From positions 1-64,000 of the forward strand of contig MKTB01000033.1 in the NCBI GenBank assembly GCA_001897525.1: a stretch of 64,000 bases of DNA, in the 5' to 3' direction. The notes below the pieces were generated by a model. The model was not told where the DNA came from, did no database searches, and saw nothing but the letters and a program-made list of their open reading frames with translations. Both the position numbers and the translations under genes were made by a program. Origin of the DNA: Bacteroidetes bacterium 43-16 (GTDB lineage: Bacteria > Bacteroidota > Bacteroidia > Chitinophagales > Chitinophagaceae). The first letter of the stretch is position 1. Every line of letters starts with the position of its first letter. Shown piece after piece: positions 36,197-43,385 of this stretch.

Positions 36197-37249
36197 ATGA
36201 GAAAATTTTTAGCTTTATTAGGAATTATTGCAACCTCTTATGGTACTACCTTCAGCCAGATCCCGCCCACTGCAATAAATGCCGATCCGGCGGCCGGTTC
36301 TATTTCATTAGTAGGTGGTGGAAATCAAATTAACCAAACCGCTCAGGTAGACTATACCGTCACCAATGAAGCGACGGTTCCGCCCAATACTAACGGAATA
36401 ATACCTCCCGGCAGCCTGGAGGTGACTATAGGCTTTCCCTTACAATACGGTTTGCAGGTAGGTGTAACTCCTGTAGTTGCCAACTGGACGGTATTGGCCC
36501 ACACTCCTGGCCCTGGTGGATTATTGGTCATCACCAATAACCAGGCTATTGATGCCGGAGCTGAACTGGTAGCAACCGTTGGTGTCGCAGGGTTTGTGCA
36601 GATAGCAGCACCGCAAACCACTACGATGACAATAGACCGCAGGCTTAACCCCTCTATTATTGTAGCTAATGTTAATCCCAACAATGACTCCAACACCGGG
36701 TTCCTGTCGGTATCTGCGCCGCTTCCTATCAAGTTGGCCAGCTTTGCGGCTAAGCAAACTTCTTGTGGGGTAGTCAACCTGGACTGGCTGACGACTAAGG
36801 AGCAAAATGTATCTCACTTCGATATTCAATACAGTAAAGACGGACGTGAGTACACAGACCTAAAAAGAGTAAGTGCGCAAAATTCTATTACCGGGGCTAC
36901 TTATGATGCAGTAGTGAAGCAAACTGATAGAGATGGTTTCTACAGGCTGAAAATGGTAGACTTTGATGGCGTATTCTCTTATAGCAATGTAGCTAAAGTG
37001 ACACTGACCTGTGAACCAAATGTGATCAGCGTATCACCTAATCCTGCAACTACGGCATTCCATATTGCCGGGCTGGAGAATGCTGCTGAAATTCGATTAT
37101 TTAATATTGCCGGACAGGAAATTCTGAAGAAGAAAGTGGAGGCAGGAAACAGTAAAATCGATGTTTCTATGCTGCCTGCCGGAAATTATAACCTGGTCAT
37201 CAGCGATGCTTATGGCAGCAGGACTACTTTTAAAGTGGTTAAATTATAA
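36197..37249 (+). CDS. Secreted protein with type IX secretion sorting domain
   Basis: This 350-residue exported protein starts at the ATG at 36197 (MRKFLALLGIIATSYGTTFSQ signal peptide); the frame is open nine codons further upstream. Residues to about 190 form a DUF11-like beta domain, a middle segment LDWLTTKEQNVSHFDIQYSKDG resembles the FN3-like domain preceding many sorting signals, and the last ~75 residues are a T9SS type A sorting domain (ISVSPNPATTAFHI, LFNIAGQEILKK, LPAGNYNLVIS). It should be exported through the T9SS and anchored at the surface. It follows the giant repeat protein and probably binds or displays it. Confidence 0.9.
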   Translation: MRKFLALLGIIATSYGTTFSQIPPTAINADPAAGSISLVGGGNQINQTAQVDYTVTNEATVPPNTNGIIPPGSLEVTIGFPLQYGLQVGVTPVVANWTVLAHTPGPGGLLVITNNQAIDAGAELVATVGVAGFVQIAAPQTTTMTIDRRLNPSIIVANVNPNNDSNTGFLSVSAPLPIKLASFAAKQTSCGVVNLDWLTTKEQNVSHFDIQYSKDGREYTDLKRVSAQNSITGATYDAVVKQTDRDGFYRLKMVDFDGVFSYSNVAKVTLTCEPNVISVSPNPATTAFHIAGLENAAEIRLFNIAGQEILKKKVEAGNSKIDVSMLPAGNYNLVISDAYGSRTTFKVVKL

Positions 37250-37297
37250 CGGATCGATGAAGCCTGAAGCTTAATTAAAAGTATTTGTTTCATACTA

Positions 37298-37346
37298 GTG
37301 AAAGCCCCTGCAAGAACTGTTCTCAGTTTATTGAATGGGGTTTTAC
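37298..37346. terminator. Possible terminator between convergent genes
   Basis: GTGAAAGCCCC and GGGGTTTTAC can pair (10 bp with one bulge and G-T pairs) with an inner GAAC/GTTC hairpin, followed by a T/A-rich run. It lies between the convergent T9SS cargo and NarL-type regulator genes. Confidence 0.45.
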
Positions 37347-37397
37347 TATTTATAGCAGGTCTTGCTGCTCCCGTTACGGGATATGCTCTATGCTGCT

Positions 37398-38060
37398 CTA
37401 GCGCTTCAGGTCATCAATGGAGATGATCTCGTGCTGCAAGGCATAAGTGATCACCCCGATAAAGTTCTGGGCACCAGTTTTTTCCATCAGGTTAGCCTTA
37501 TGCTTTTCTACAGTCTTGGGGCTTATATTAAGCATCTCTCCGATGCTGCTTCCACTATATTCTTTAAGGGTAAGCTTTAATATTTCGTGCTCCCTGGCCG
37601 AGAATAGGCCCTTGTCCATAGAGATAGCGCCATTTACCTCGGTCTCTTTAGCTATACCCTGAATGATACTGGCAAAGCTGTTTTCAAAGTAAAAGCCATT
37701 ATTGTTCAATTTGTTGATGGCATTTTGTAACTCTATCGGGTCCGTATTTTTGGTAAAAAAGCCTTGTACACCCGATTTTAAAACTTTGCTGATGGTATCC
37801 CTTTCATTCAGCTGAGTCAACACGAGTGTCTTAATAGCCGGGTACTTAGACTGTAAGATACTGCTTGTTTCAAATCCATCCATTACCGGCATTTGCAGGT
37901 CCAGTAGTAAAATGTCTACCTCTGTATGCTTTAAATGCTCCAGGAGTTCTGCCCCGTTTTCTGCTTCTAATATAACCTGCATGCCCTCAAAACTATTGAT
38001 GAGTAAGCTCAGGCTCTTCCTGAATAAGGTATGGTCGTCTGTTATCGCAATCCGCAGCAT
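37398..38060 (-). CDS. NarL/LuxR-family response regulator
   Basis: This 220-residue regulator has a receiver (AITDDHTLFRKS, phospho-acceptor near Asp54 in LLLDLQMPVMDG, Lys in FFTKNTDP) and a C-terminal LuxR helix-turn-helix (FSAREHEILKL, SGSSIGEMLNISPKTVEKHK). It is the last gene of a four-gene minus-strand cassette and abuts the kinase gene with no spacer (38060/38061). NarL-type regulators bind short inverted repeats as dimers, so the palindromic boxes at 39813, 40032 and 30505 are candidate sites (inference). Confidence 0.93.
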   Translation of the reverse strand: MLRIAITDDHTLFRKSLSLLINSFEGMQVILEAENGAELLEHLKHTEVDILLLDLQMPVMDGFETSSILQSKYPAIKTLVLTQLNERDTISKVLKSGVQGFFTKNTDPIELQNAINKLNNNGFYFENSFASIIQGIAKETEVNGAISMDKGLFSAREHEILKLTLKEYSGSSIGEMLNISPKTVEKHKANLMEKTGAQNFIGVITYALQHEIISIDDLKR

Positions 38061-38828
38061 CTAACTTGCCTTTTTTAATGTTAAAATAATGGTGTTTCCT
38101 TTCTCTGCCTGTAATTGCTCCAGGTGAGCGCCTATTTGCTTTAACCTCGTGGTGATACTCTTTAGGCCGATGCCTTTTGAGCTCTTTAAATGTTGATGGA
38201 AATCAAAAAAAGTACCGTCATCAGATATCGTAACCTTTACGATCTGCTCAGATTCGCTCATGGCGAAATTAACCTGGCTGATCTTTCCATGCTTGAACAT
38301 ATTATTGAACAATTCCTGGATGATGCGATACAGTTCATAGGCCTCTGTTTGTGTCAGGGTAATATATTCCTGCAGGTATTGGTCCTCCACGAAAATTTTA
38401 GACCATTTCCTGTATTTTACAAAGAAGTCTTTCAGTACAGCAATAAGCCCGAGCGTATCCAGCAGGGGAGGCATCAGATTATAGCTGATCATTTGAATGT
38501 TTTCCTTCGTATGGTCCAGGGTATGTTTTACTTCCTGTAATAATGATTGCTTGAAACTATCCTCTTCTTTGGTATATAAGAGGGAGATATAGTTAGTGAT
38601 GGCATTGAGGTCACCGTTGACCCCGTCATGGAAGTCGCTGGCTATTCTTCTGCGCTCCTTTTGTTCTACTTCCAGCGTGGCCTTAAGTAGATTTTCGGCT
38701 TCCTTTTCCCGCATACTGTACACCCTTTTGTGGTACAAAAGCGTAATAAGGATCAGGGTTACCGCCAGTGCAAGCATCATAAATGTGCCTACCCAGAATA
38801 GAAATTTTAATTCGATTTCATTTGCCAT
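38061..38828 (-). CDS. Sensor histidine kinase (HisKA_3, NarX/DegS type)
   Basis: This 255-residue kinase has a single N-terminal membrane helix (about 8-32), a short linker, HisKA_3 with ERRRIASDFHDGVNGDL (His67) and a HATPase_c domain with QELFNNMFKHGK and a KGIGLKSI G-box. There is no periplasmic sensor domain, so input probably comes from the multi-pass membrane protein encoded just upstream, whose gene overlaps it by 22 bases. It should phosphorylate the NarL-type regulator next door. Confidence 0.93.
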   Translation of the reverse strand: MANEIELKFLFWVGTFMMLALAVTLILITLLYHKRVYSMREKEAENLLKATLEVEQKERRRIASDFHDGVNGDLNAITNYISLLYTKEEDSFKQSLLQEVKHTLDHTKENIQMISYNLMPPLLDTLGLIAVLKDFFVKYRKWSKIFVEDQYLQEYITLTQTEAYELYRIIQELFNNMFKHGKISQVNFAMSESEQIVKVTISDDGTFFDFHQHLKSSKGIGLKSITTRLKQIGAHLEQLQAEKGNTIILTLKKAS

Positions 38829-39433
38829 GCCCCAATGCTTAAAAGAATCCTGAAAATTAATGCTGCAATAATATTTACTAACCAGTAATCATAAAAATTA
38901 GTATTGAGGTTAAAGATACTATCACTAAGCAGAAAGAAGAAAAATGTACTGGTATAATACAATAAAAAGCTTGCTACAAAATAAAACTCTGAATTTTTCC
39001 AGAGATTCGGAATGCTCATTTCCATAAATAATTTCCTGATCCACAGCGTTGAACTCGTAATAACAAACAATGGTGTAATCGTTTTATTGATGGAGCCTGC
39101 TATAAAGTGCCCGTTGGGGAGGAAAGATAATATATAAGATAAGAGGAAGAGCAGCAGTGTACCTTTGAAGAAGAGGTTGAATTTTGGTTGTATTAACTTA
39201 AAGTAAAAATAGTATATGGCTGCAAATTCCAGCAGGCTGTATAGTTGAAACCAATAATTGCTGCTTATCTCAAGCACGATCGTTCCTATAAATTCATAGA
39301 CCGTAGCAAAGGCGGTGAGCCATATAAAAGGCGTTCCGGCCATCTTAAACTTAAATGCATTGCCTCTTATAAACATCAAAAGCAGGGGGATTCCCCCTGC
39401 CGAAAGCACTATATAAAAGAAAGTGTTGTACAA
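38807..39433 (-). CDS. Multi-pass membrane protein of signalling cassette, unknown function
   Basis: This 208-residue integral membrane protein has about six or seven hydrophobic helices (near 4-22, 34-55, 60-80, 88-106, 118-134, 150-170, 183-202) with very short loops and no recognisable domain. It overlaps the histidine kinase gene by 22 bases and starts 6 bases after the small upstream gene, so it is tightly co-expressed with the two-component pair. I infer that it is the membrane sensor of a kinase that has no sensor domain of its own. Confidence 0.7.
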   Translation of the reverse strand: MYNTFFYIVLSAGGIPLLLMFIRGNAFKFKMAGTPFIWLTAFATVYEFIGTIVLEISSNYWFQLYSLLEFAAIYYFYFKLIQPKFNLFFKGTLLLFLLSYILSFLPNGHFIAGSINKTITPLFVITSSTLWIRKLFMEMSIPNLWKNSEFYFVASFLLYYTSTFFFFLLSDSIFNLNTNFYDYWLVNIIAALIFRILLSIGAWQMKSN

Positions 39434-39439
39434 TACAAA

Positions 39440-39760
39440 CTAGTTATTGACCACTAAGATACTATTTTGTGAGCAAGAACTAGGACATGGAGCAAGACGT
39501 TCTAAAAGTAATCCTGAGCAAAGATCTTCACCAGAACCGTCTACACCTACTAAAACAAGGTTTTGTGTTTCATTTTTTTGATCATATCCCATATAAATAC
39601 GAACGCCCATACAATCGCTTTGTGCCAATAGTGCAGCGATCTTTTCTTTACCTGCAAAAAAAGCTTTTAATGCTGTGGGGTTGTCGGTCTGGTAGGCATG
39701 TGTAAAATCTACCGCTTCTTGTTGTGAGATGAACTCACCAGTGTTGTCATTAATTTTCAT
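39440..39760 (-). CDS. Small Cys-motif protein, first gene of signalling cassette
   Basis: This 106-residue cytosolic protein starts at ATG 39760 (MKINDNTGEFISQQEAVDF); the frame is open 18 codons further upstream but that part overlaps the box region and has no start context. Features are an AFFAGKEKIAALLAQ helix, GVRIYMGYD, NLVLVGVDGSGEDL and a C-terminal PCPSSCSQNS motif, possibly metal binding or disulfide. Similar small proteins occur in other Bacteroidota, but I know no function. It opens the membrane protein-kinase-regulator operon, 6 bases before the next gene. Confidence 0.7.
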   Translation of the reverse strand: MKINDNTGEFISQQEAVDFTHAYQTDNPTALKAFFAGKEKIAALLAQSDCMGVRIYMGYDQKNETQNLVLVGVDGSGEDLCSGLLLERLAPCPSSCSQNSILVVNN

Positions 39761-39812
39761 AAAAAAAGAGAAATTTATTGCTGCAAAATTCTCTTGTTGA
39801 TTTGGATTAAAC

Positions 39813-39832
39813 AATACTGGAATTCCCGTATT
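39813..39832 (-). promoter_or_regulatory. Palindromic box (copy 2) upstream of signalling cassette
   Basis: AATACTGGAATTCCCGTATT on the plus strand; read on the minus strand it is AATACGGGAATTCCAGTATT, one base from the perfect palindrome of copy 1. It lies 53-72 bases before the ATG at 39760 of the cassette's first gene, the right place for an operator or activator site. A 26-base segment here is identical to copy 3. Confidence 0.75.
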
Positions 39833-39852
39833 TTTTTACAAAAAACGGAAAA

Positions 39853-39883
39853 ACCCTGACACGCAATAGCTTGCGATCAGGGT
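39853..39883 (-). terminator. Intrinsic terminator of stress operon
   Basis: ACCCTGA pairs with TCAGGGT and, inside it, CGCAA with TTGCG around a TAGC loop. Read on the minus strand it is followed by T-rich TTTTCCGTTTTT. It closes the minus-strand operon ending at 40093. Confidence 0.8.
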
Positions 39884-39927
39884 AAAATACCGAGTATAGG
39901 TTCTATTTTGTTTTTAGAGTGAAAGAG

Positions 39928-39949
39928 TTACCGGTACCTGTTACCGGTA
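39928..39949. repeat. Tandem TTACCGGTA palindromes
   Basis: TTACCGGTA occurs twice, spaced 13 bases start to start, with CCTG between. Each copy contains the palindrome TACCGGTA. It lies between box copies 2 and 3, in the gap before the terminator at 39853. It may be a second binding site for another regulator or an RNA structure. Confidence 0.6.
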
Positions 39950-40031
39950 AGTATATCTCTTTTTTGTTTTCTTAAAATAATACAACTGATTAATTAACAA
40001 GGCAAAATTCCACATTTTTATGCTACCGGAC

Positions 40032-40051
40032 AATACTGGAATTCCCGTATT
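40032..40051 (-). promoter_or_regulatory. Palindromic box (copy 3)
   Basis: Identical to copy 2 over 26 bases including flanks, in the same orientation, 219 bases away. It lies 41 bases downstream of the alpha/beta hydrolase stop codon and upstream of the terminator at 39853, so any transcript it starts on the minus strand would be about 150-180 bases unless it reads through. Confidence 0.7.
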
Positions 40052-40092
40052 TTTTAAGAAAAATGGGAATTAATTTCAAGAATAAGAACAAT

Positions 40093-41067
40093 TTATGGCT
40101 TTTTCATAAAAAAAGAAACATCATTGATCCATGCTGACCTGTATTTGTTGAGATAATTTTCATGTCCGGCAAGAAGGTAGACCTTGAGTTGCTTCTCTCC
40201 GTTCAACTGATTAAAAATGGATTGCGTTGCAGGCATACTCACATTTTTATCCTGCCCGCCGATCATCAATAATGTCGGGGCTGTAATGGCCTTGGCATAG
40301 TCTTCCGGGTTATGCTTAAATGCCTGGAAATTATTTTGTACACCACCCCAGAACACCAGCAGGCCTGCCATCGGAAAACGGGGCAAATGCATATTGTCAA
40401 AGCGGGCACCTACCGTCTCATACATGGTGCTAAAGGGGCATTCAAGGATCAGGCCACTTACGGGAAGTTTGTCATCCTGCATGGCTTTCATGATGGCCGC
40501 AGCGCCCATAGAAGAGCCGAAGAGGTAAATATCGGTATAGCCTTTCCCTGCCAGGAAATCAAAGGCCGTTGTTACCTGGCTGGCCTCATGAAACCCAATA
40601 CTGGTGCTATTGCCTTCGGAGCCCCCGCAACCCATAAAGTCCACCAGCAGGACATCATAGCCCAGGCTGTCAAAGAGTGCCGCCTTATCCAGCATGCCCG
40701 ATTTTTCGGCACCATAGCCATGAAAGATAGCAACAGCGCCCTTTACGCTATCCTTAAGCAAAGGGTTATCCGCTTTGGCGGAATACCAGCATTCAATGGC
40801 ATAATTGCTCTGCAGCCTTATTGTTTGATAAGTTGCGGGAGCCGGGTGTTTCGCCTTCGGCCTGGGATTACTCACCCCAAAAATTAATATTTTGAGTTTT
40901 GCCCCAAAGCTTAATCGCTCCGGATGCGAAGTTTTGTCCTGCCCGCTTTCGCTAAAGTGCGTGAAGGCATAAGCATGGAAGAACGCTACAAAATTTATAG
41001 CGATAAATCCGCTGATCAATGTAATGAGTAGTATACGTTTGACGTTTCTTTTTTTCAGTTTCGGCAT
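40093..41067 (-). CDS. Membrane-anchored alpha/beta hydrolase (S33-like)
   Basis: This 324-residue hydrolase has an N-terminal membrane helix (about 13-32), the oxyanion segment FHGYGAEKSG, the nucleophile elbow FGSSMGAAA and likely catalytic Asp in MIGGQDKNVSM and His in LLAGHENYLNK. Fold and motifs fit serine aminopeptidase/lysophospholipase relatives. The active site would face the periplasm if the helix is an anchor. It is the last gene of the six-gene minus-strand operon (25 bases after osmC-like gene) and is followed by a terminator. Substrate unknown. Confidence 0.85.
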   Translation of the reverse strand: MPKLKKRNVKRILLITLISGFIAINFVAFFHAYAFTHFSESGQDKTSHPERLSFGAKLKILIFGVSNPRPKAKHPAPATYQTIRLQSNYAIECWYSAKADNPLLKDSVKGAVAIFHGYGAEKSGMLDKAALFDSLGYDVLLVDFMGCGGSEGNSTSIGFHEASQVTTAFDFLAGKGYTDIYLFGSSMGAAAIMKAMQDDKLPVSGLILECPFSTMYETVGARFDNMHLPRFPMAGLLVFWGGVQNNFQAFKHNPEDYAKAITAPTLLMIGGQDKNVSMPATQSIFNQLNGEKQLKVYLLAGHENYLNKYRSAWINDVSFFMKKP

Positions 41068-41092
41068 AGAGGAATTGTGTAGATCTGTTGCT

Positions 41093-41497
41093 TTACGATT
41101 GAATGATCGTTGTAATGCCTATCTGCCCCTCCAGCAGCTTGTGCACCGGGCAACGATTGGCAATGCCATAAAGGCTTTCTTTTTGTTCCGTGGAAAGCTG
41201 TGGTGCTGAAAAAGAAATTTTCCGGTCCATGTTTGTAAAAGCCTCCGCTTTGTTGTAATTCACTTTTACTTCGACATGAATCTCCTCAACCTGCCATTTT
41301 TTTCGGTCAACATACATTTTCAGGGTGGCTGCAGTGCAGGTTGCCAGGGAGGCAGCCAGGAGCTCGAATGGATTCATGCCTTTGTCCTTTCCGCCCAGTG
41401 CTATGGGCTCATCAGTGGTTATCGTATGCTGCCGGGCCTGTACCTTAGTTTCGTAAGGTTCCTGTTGAATCGCTGCACTTACAATGACTTCGATCAT
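41093..41497 (-). CDS. OsmC-family protein
   Basis: This 134-residue protein of the OsmC/Ohr fold carries the two conserved cysteines, in ASLATCTAATL and NRCPVHKLLEG. OsmC proteins reduce organic and fatty-acid hydroperoxides in the cytosol. Spacing (31 bases to the gene before, 25 to the one after) puts it inside the stress operon. Confidence 0.9.
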   Translation of the reverse strand: MIEVIVSAAIQQEPYETKVQARQHTITTDEPIALGGKDKGMNPFELLAASLATCTAATLKMYVDRKKWQVEEIHVEVKVNYNKAEAFTNMDRKISFSAPQLSTEQKESLYGIANRCPVHKLLEGQIGITTIIQS

Positions 41498-41528
41498 ATT
41501 ACAATTTAGTTTTTAGCAGAAGGATGCC

Positions 41529-42068
41529 TTAAGGTAAACCTATGCTTGCTTTAAAAGTTTGTATCGCGAGGAGATGCAGCTCTTTTTGCGCTTCATCTGT
41601 AATGCCCTGTTCCCGGTCAAAGGTCTCATGGAACTTAGGCAGAGAGAAGGTAGCTTTGATATCGGCCGCAAATTGCGGGAAAAAGGTACTGGCTTCTTTC
41701 ATCACATTGCCGCCGCCATATCCGCCCGGAGAGGTGGACATGAGCAGCATAGGCTTATTTTGAAAGACCTTTACATTCACCCGGGAAGCCCAGTCAAACA
41801 GGTTTTTAAAGGCCGCGCTGTAGCTCCTGTTGTGCTCTGCCAGGGAGCAGATAAGGGCATCTGCCTCTTCAATGCTCTTTAAGAAGCGGAAAGCAGCCTC
41901 TGGATGCCCTTGCTCTTTTTCAAGATCTACACTGAACAGCGGTGCTTCCAGTTCCTTAAGCGGGATAAACTCAATAGTGCAATCCCGGAAATGTTTCAGC
42001 GTTGCGGCTACGAGCGCATGATTAATAGAGGTACTGGAACTACTTCCTGCAAAGGCAAATATTTTCAT
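41529..42068 (-). CDS. NADPH-dependent FMN reductase family protein
   Basis: This 179-residue flavodoxin-fold oxidoreductase has the FMN phosphate loop AGSSSSTSINHAL at the N-terminus, EHNRSYSAAFKNLFDW and STSPGGYGGGNV, as in the quinone/FMN/azo reductase family. It probably carries out two-electron reduction of quinones or other electrophiles using NAD(P)H. It is the fourth gene of the operon, beginning 24 bases after the pirin gene. Confidence 0.9.
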   Translation of the reverse strand: MKIFAFAGSSSSTSINHALVAATLKHFRDCTIEFIPLKELEAPLFSVDLEKEQGHPEAAFRFLKSIEEADALICSLAEHNRSYSAAFKNLFDWASRVNVKVFQNKPMLLMSTSPGGYGGGNVMKEASTFFPQFAADIKATFSLPKFHETFDREQGITDEAQKELHLLAIQTFKASIGLP

Positions 42069-42092
42069 TGTGTTTTGAAGTTGATGAATGGT

Positions 42093-42995
42093 TTATTTTT
42101 TTAGATTGGGAGCTTCCGGTAAGGGTACATATTCCTGCTCATCGCCCGGTACTAATGGAAAAGCATCGTGATCCTGAGCTTTCCAGTTTTGCTTGGCCGT
42201 TTCTATTTTCTCCTTGTCAGAGCTGACAAAGTTCCAGAATATATATCTTTCTTCAGGGAAGGGTTCTCCGCCGAAGATATACACGGTGCTGTTGGCGCTC
42301 ATTTCAAAAGAGCAGAGGTTGGCATTTTTAGCAACGAGCAGTTGTTTGCCGCCATAGTCATTACCTTCAATATGTGCCGTGCCTTCCATAACATACATCG
42401 CGGCTTCTCCGTAAAGTTCTGAACCGATGTTGATGGTTTTAGGCGAGGTCGTTTTGATCTCGATGAAGAATAGTTTGCTGTGGACCGGTACCGGAGATTG
42501 CCTGTTAAAAGCAGTACCGGCAATTAATTTATAATCCACACCATCTTCTGTCCAGGCAGGGAGCGCCTCCGCTTCAATATGATGAAAGCTGGGGGCGGCA
42601 TCTTCCAGTGCCTTGGGTAGTCCTATCCAGATCTGGAAGCCATGCAGCGATTTTTCTGTTGTTTTGAGGTGCTCAGGTGTACGTTCAGAGTGTACTACGC
42701 CTTTGCCTGCAGTCATCCAGTTGACAGCACCCGGTTGAATTTCTACCGCATTGCCCAGGCTATCCCGGTGAAAAATTGCTCCTTCAAACAGATAGGTCAG
42801 CGTAGCCAGCCCGATGTGCGGATGCGGTGGTACTTCCAGGTTTTGGTATTCTTTCAGCGCTGCGGGGCCCATGTGGTCAATAAATACAAAGGGGCCTACC
42901 GTACGCTTCTCTCTAAAGGGTAATAAGCGCCCTACCAGGAAATTACCAATATTCGCAGAGCGCTCTTCAATTACCAATCCTACATTGGACATCAT
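42093..42995 (-). CDS. Pirin family protein (copy 1)
   Basis: This 300-residue bicupin has the pirin N-terminal cupin (FVFIDHMGPAALK, PPHPHIGLATLTYLFEGAIFHRDS with metal-binding His residues, and HSERTPEH) and a pirin C-terminal domain with GEPFPEERYIFWNFVSS. Pirins are iron-binding proteins; several act as quercetin 2,3-dioxygenases and some as redox sensors. It differs clearly from the second pirin of the same operon. Confidence 0.92.
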   Translation of the reverse strand: MMSNVGLVIEERSANIGNFLVGRLLPFREKRTVGPFVFIDHMGPAALKEYQNLEVPPHPHIGLATLTYLFEGAIFHRDSLGNAVEIQPGAVNWMTAGKGVVHSERTPEHLKTTEKSLHGFQIWIGLPKALEDAAPSFHHIEAEALPAWTEDGVDYKLIAGTAFNRQSPVPVHSKLFFIEIKTTSPKTINIGSELYGEAAMYVMEGTAHIEGNDYGGKQLLVAKNANLCSFEMSANSTVYIFGGEPFPEERYIFWNFVSSDKEKIETAKQNWKAQDHDAFPLVPGDEQEYVPLPEAPNLKK

Positions 42996-43014
42996 AATAG
43001 ATACAGTTTTTTAT

Positions 43015-43332
43015 TTATAAATTTTGATACCCGTTAAAAGTAGGGTCGACCAGTTTTTTCCATTCAGGATGCCTCCGGATGAAAGCAAACACATACGGAC
43101 AGAAAGGTAATAATTTTTTACCACTTTGCTCGATGGACAATAAGGTTTTTTCGACGAGTGCAGCGGCAGCCCCGGTGCCGGCAAGGGCTTCGGGTGCTTC
43201 GGTATGAATCAGTGCGATCTGCCGCGAGGTCTCTTTGAACTCTATAAAAGCAGTGTGCCCTTCATAGCTCAGCTCATACCGCTGCTCCTGCTCATTCTTA
43301 TGTAATGGGAGGTCTTCAAATATTGCTTTCAT
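43015..43332 (-). CDS. GNAT-like N-acetyltransferase (YjdJ/NATD1 type)
   Basis: This 105-residue single-domain GCN5-like protein has a degenerate acetyl-CoA loop (LAGTGAAAALVEKTL) and the FCPYVFAFIRRHPEWKKLV motif of the small YjdJ/NATD1 group. It is shorter than classical GNATs. The substrate is unknown. It lies 19 bases before one pirin gene and 53 after the other. Confidence 0.88.
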   Translation of the reverse strand: MKAIFEDLPLHKNEQEQRYELSYEGHTAFIEFKETSRQIALIHTEAPEALAGTGAAAALVEKTLLSIEQSGKKLLPFCPYVFAFIRRHPEWKKLVDPTFNGYQNL

Positions 43333-43385
43333 CTTTTTTGTTTTTAATGATGATATAAAGATAGTTGCTTTAAAACGAGCAAGGC

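Noticed and set aside
39941-40015. A 24-codon open frame on the minus strand between the boxes
   Set aside because: Its composition follows from AT-rich sequence and no conservation can be tested; not called.
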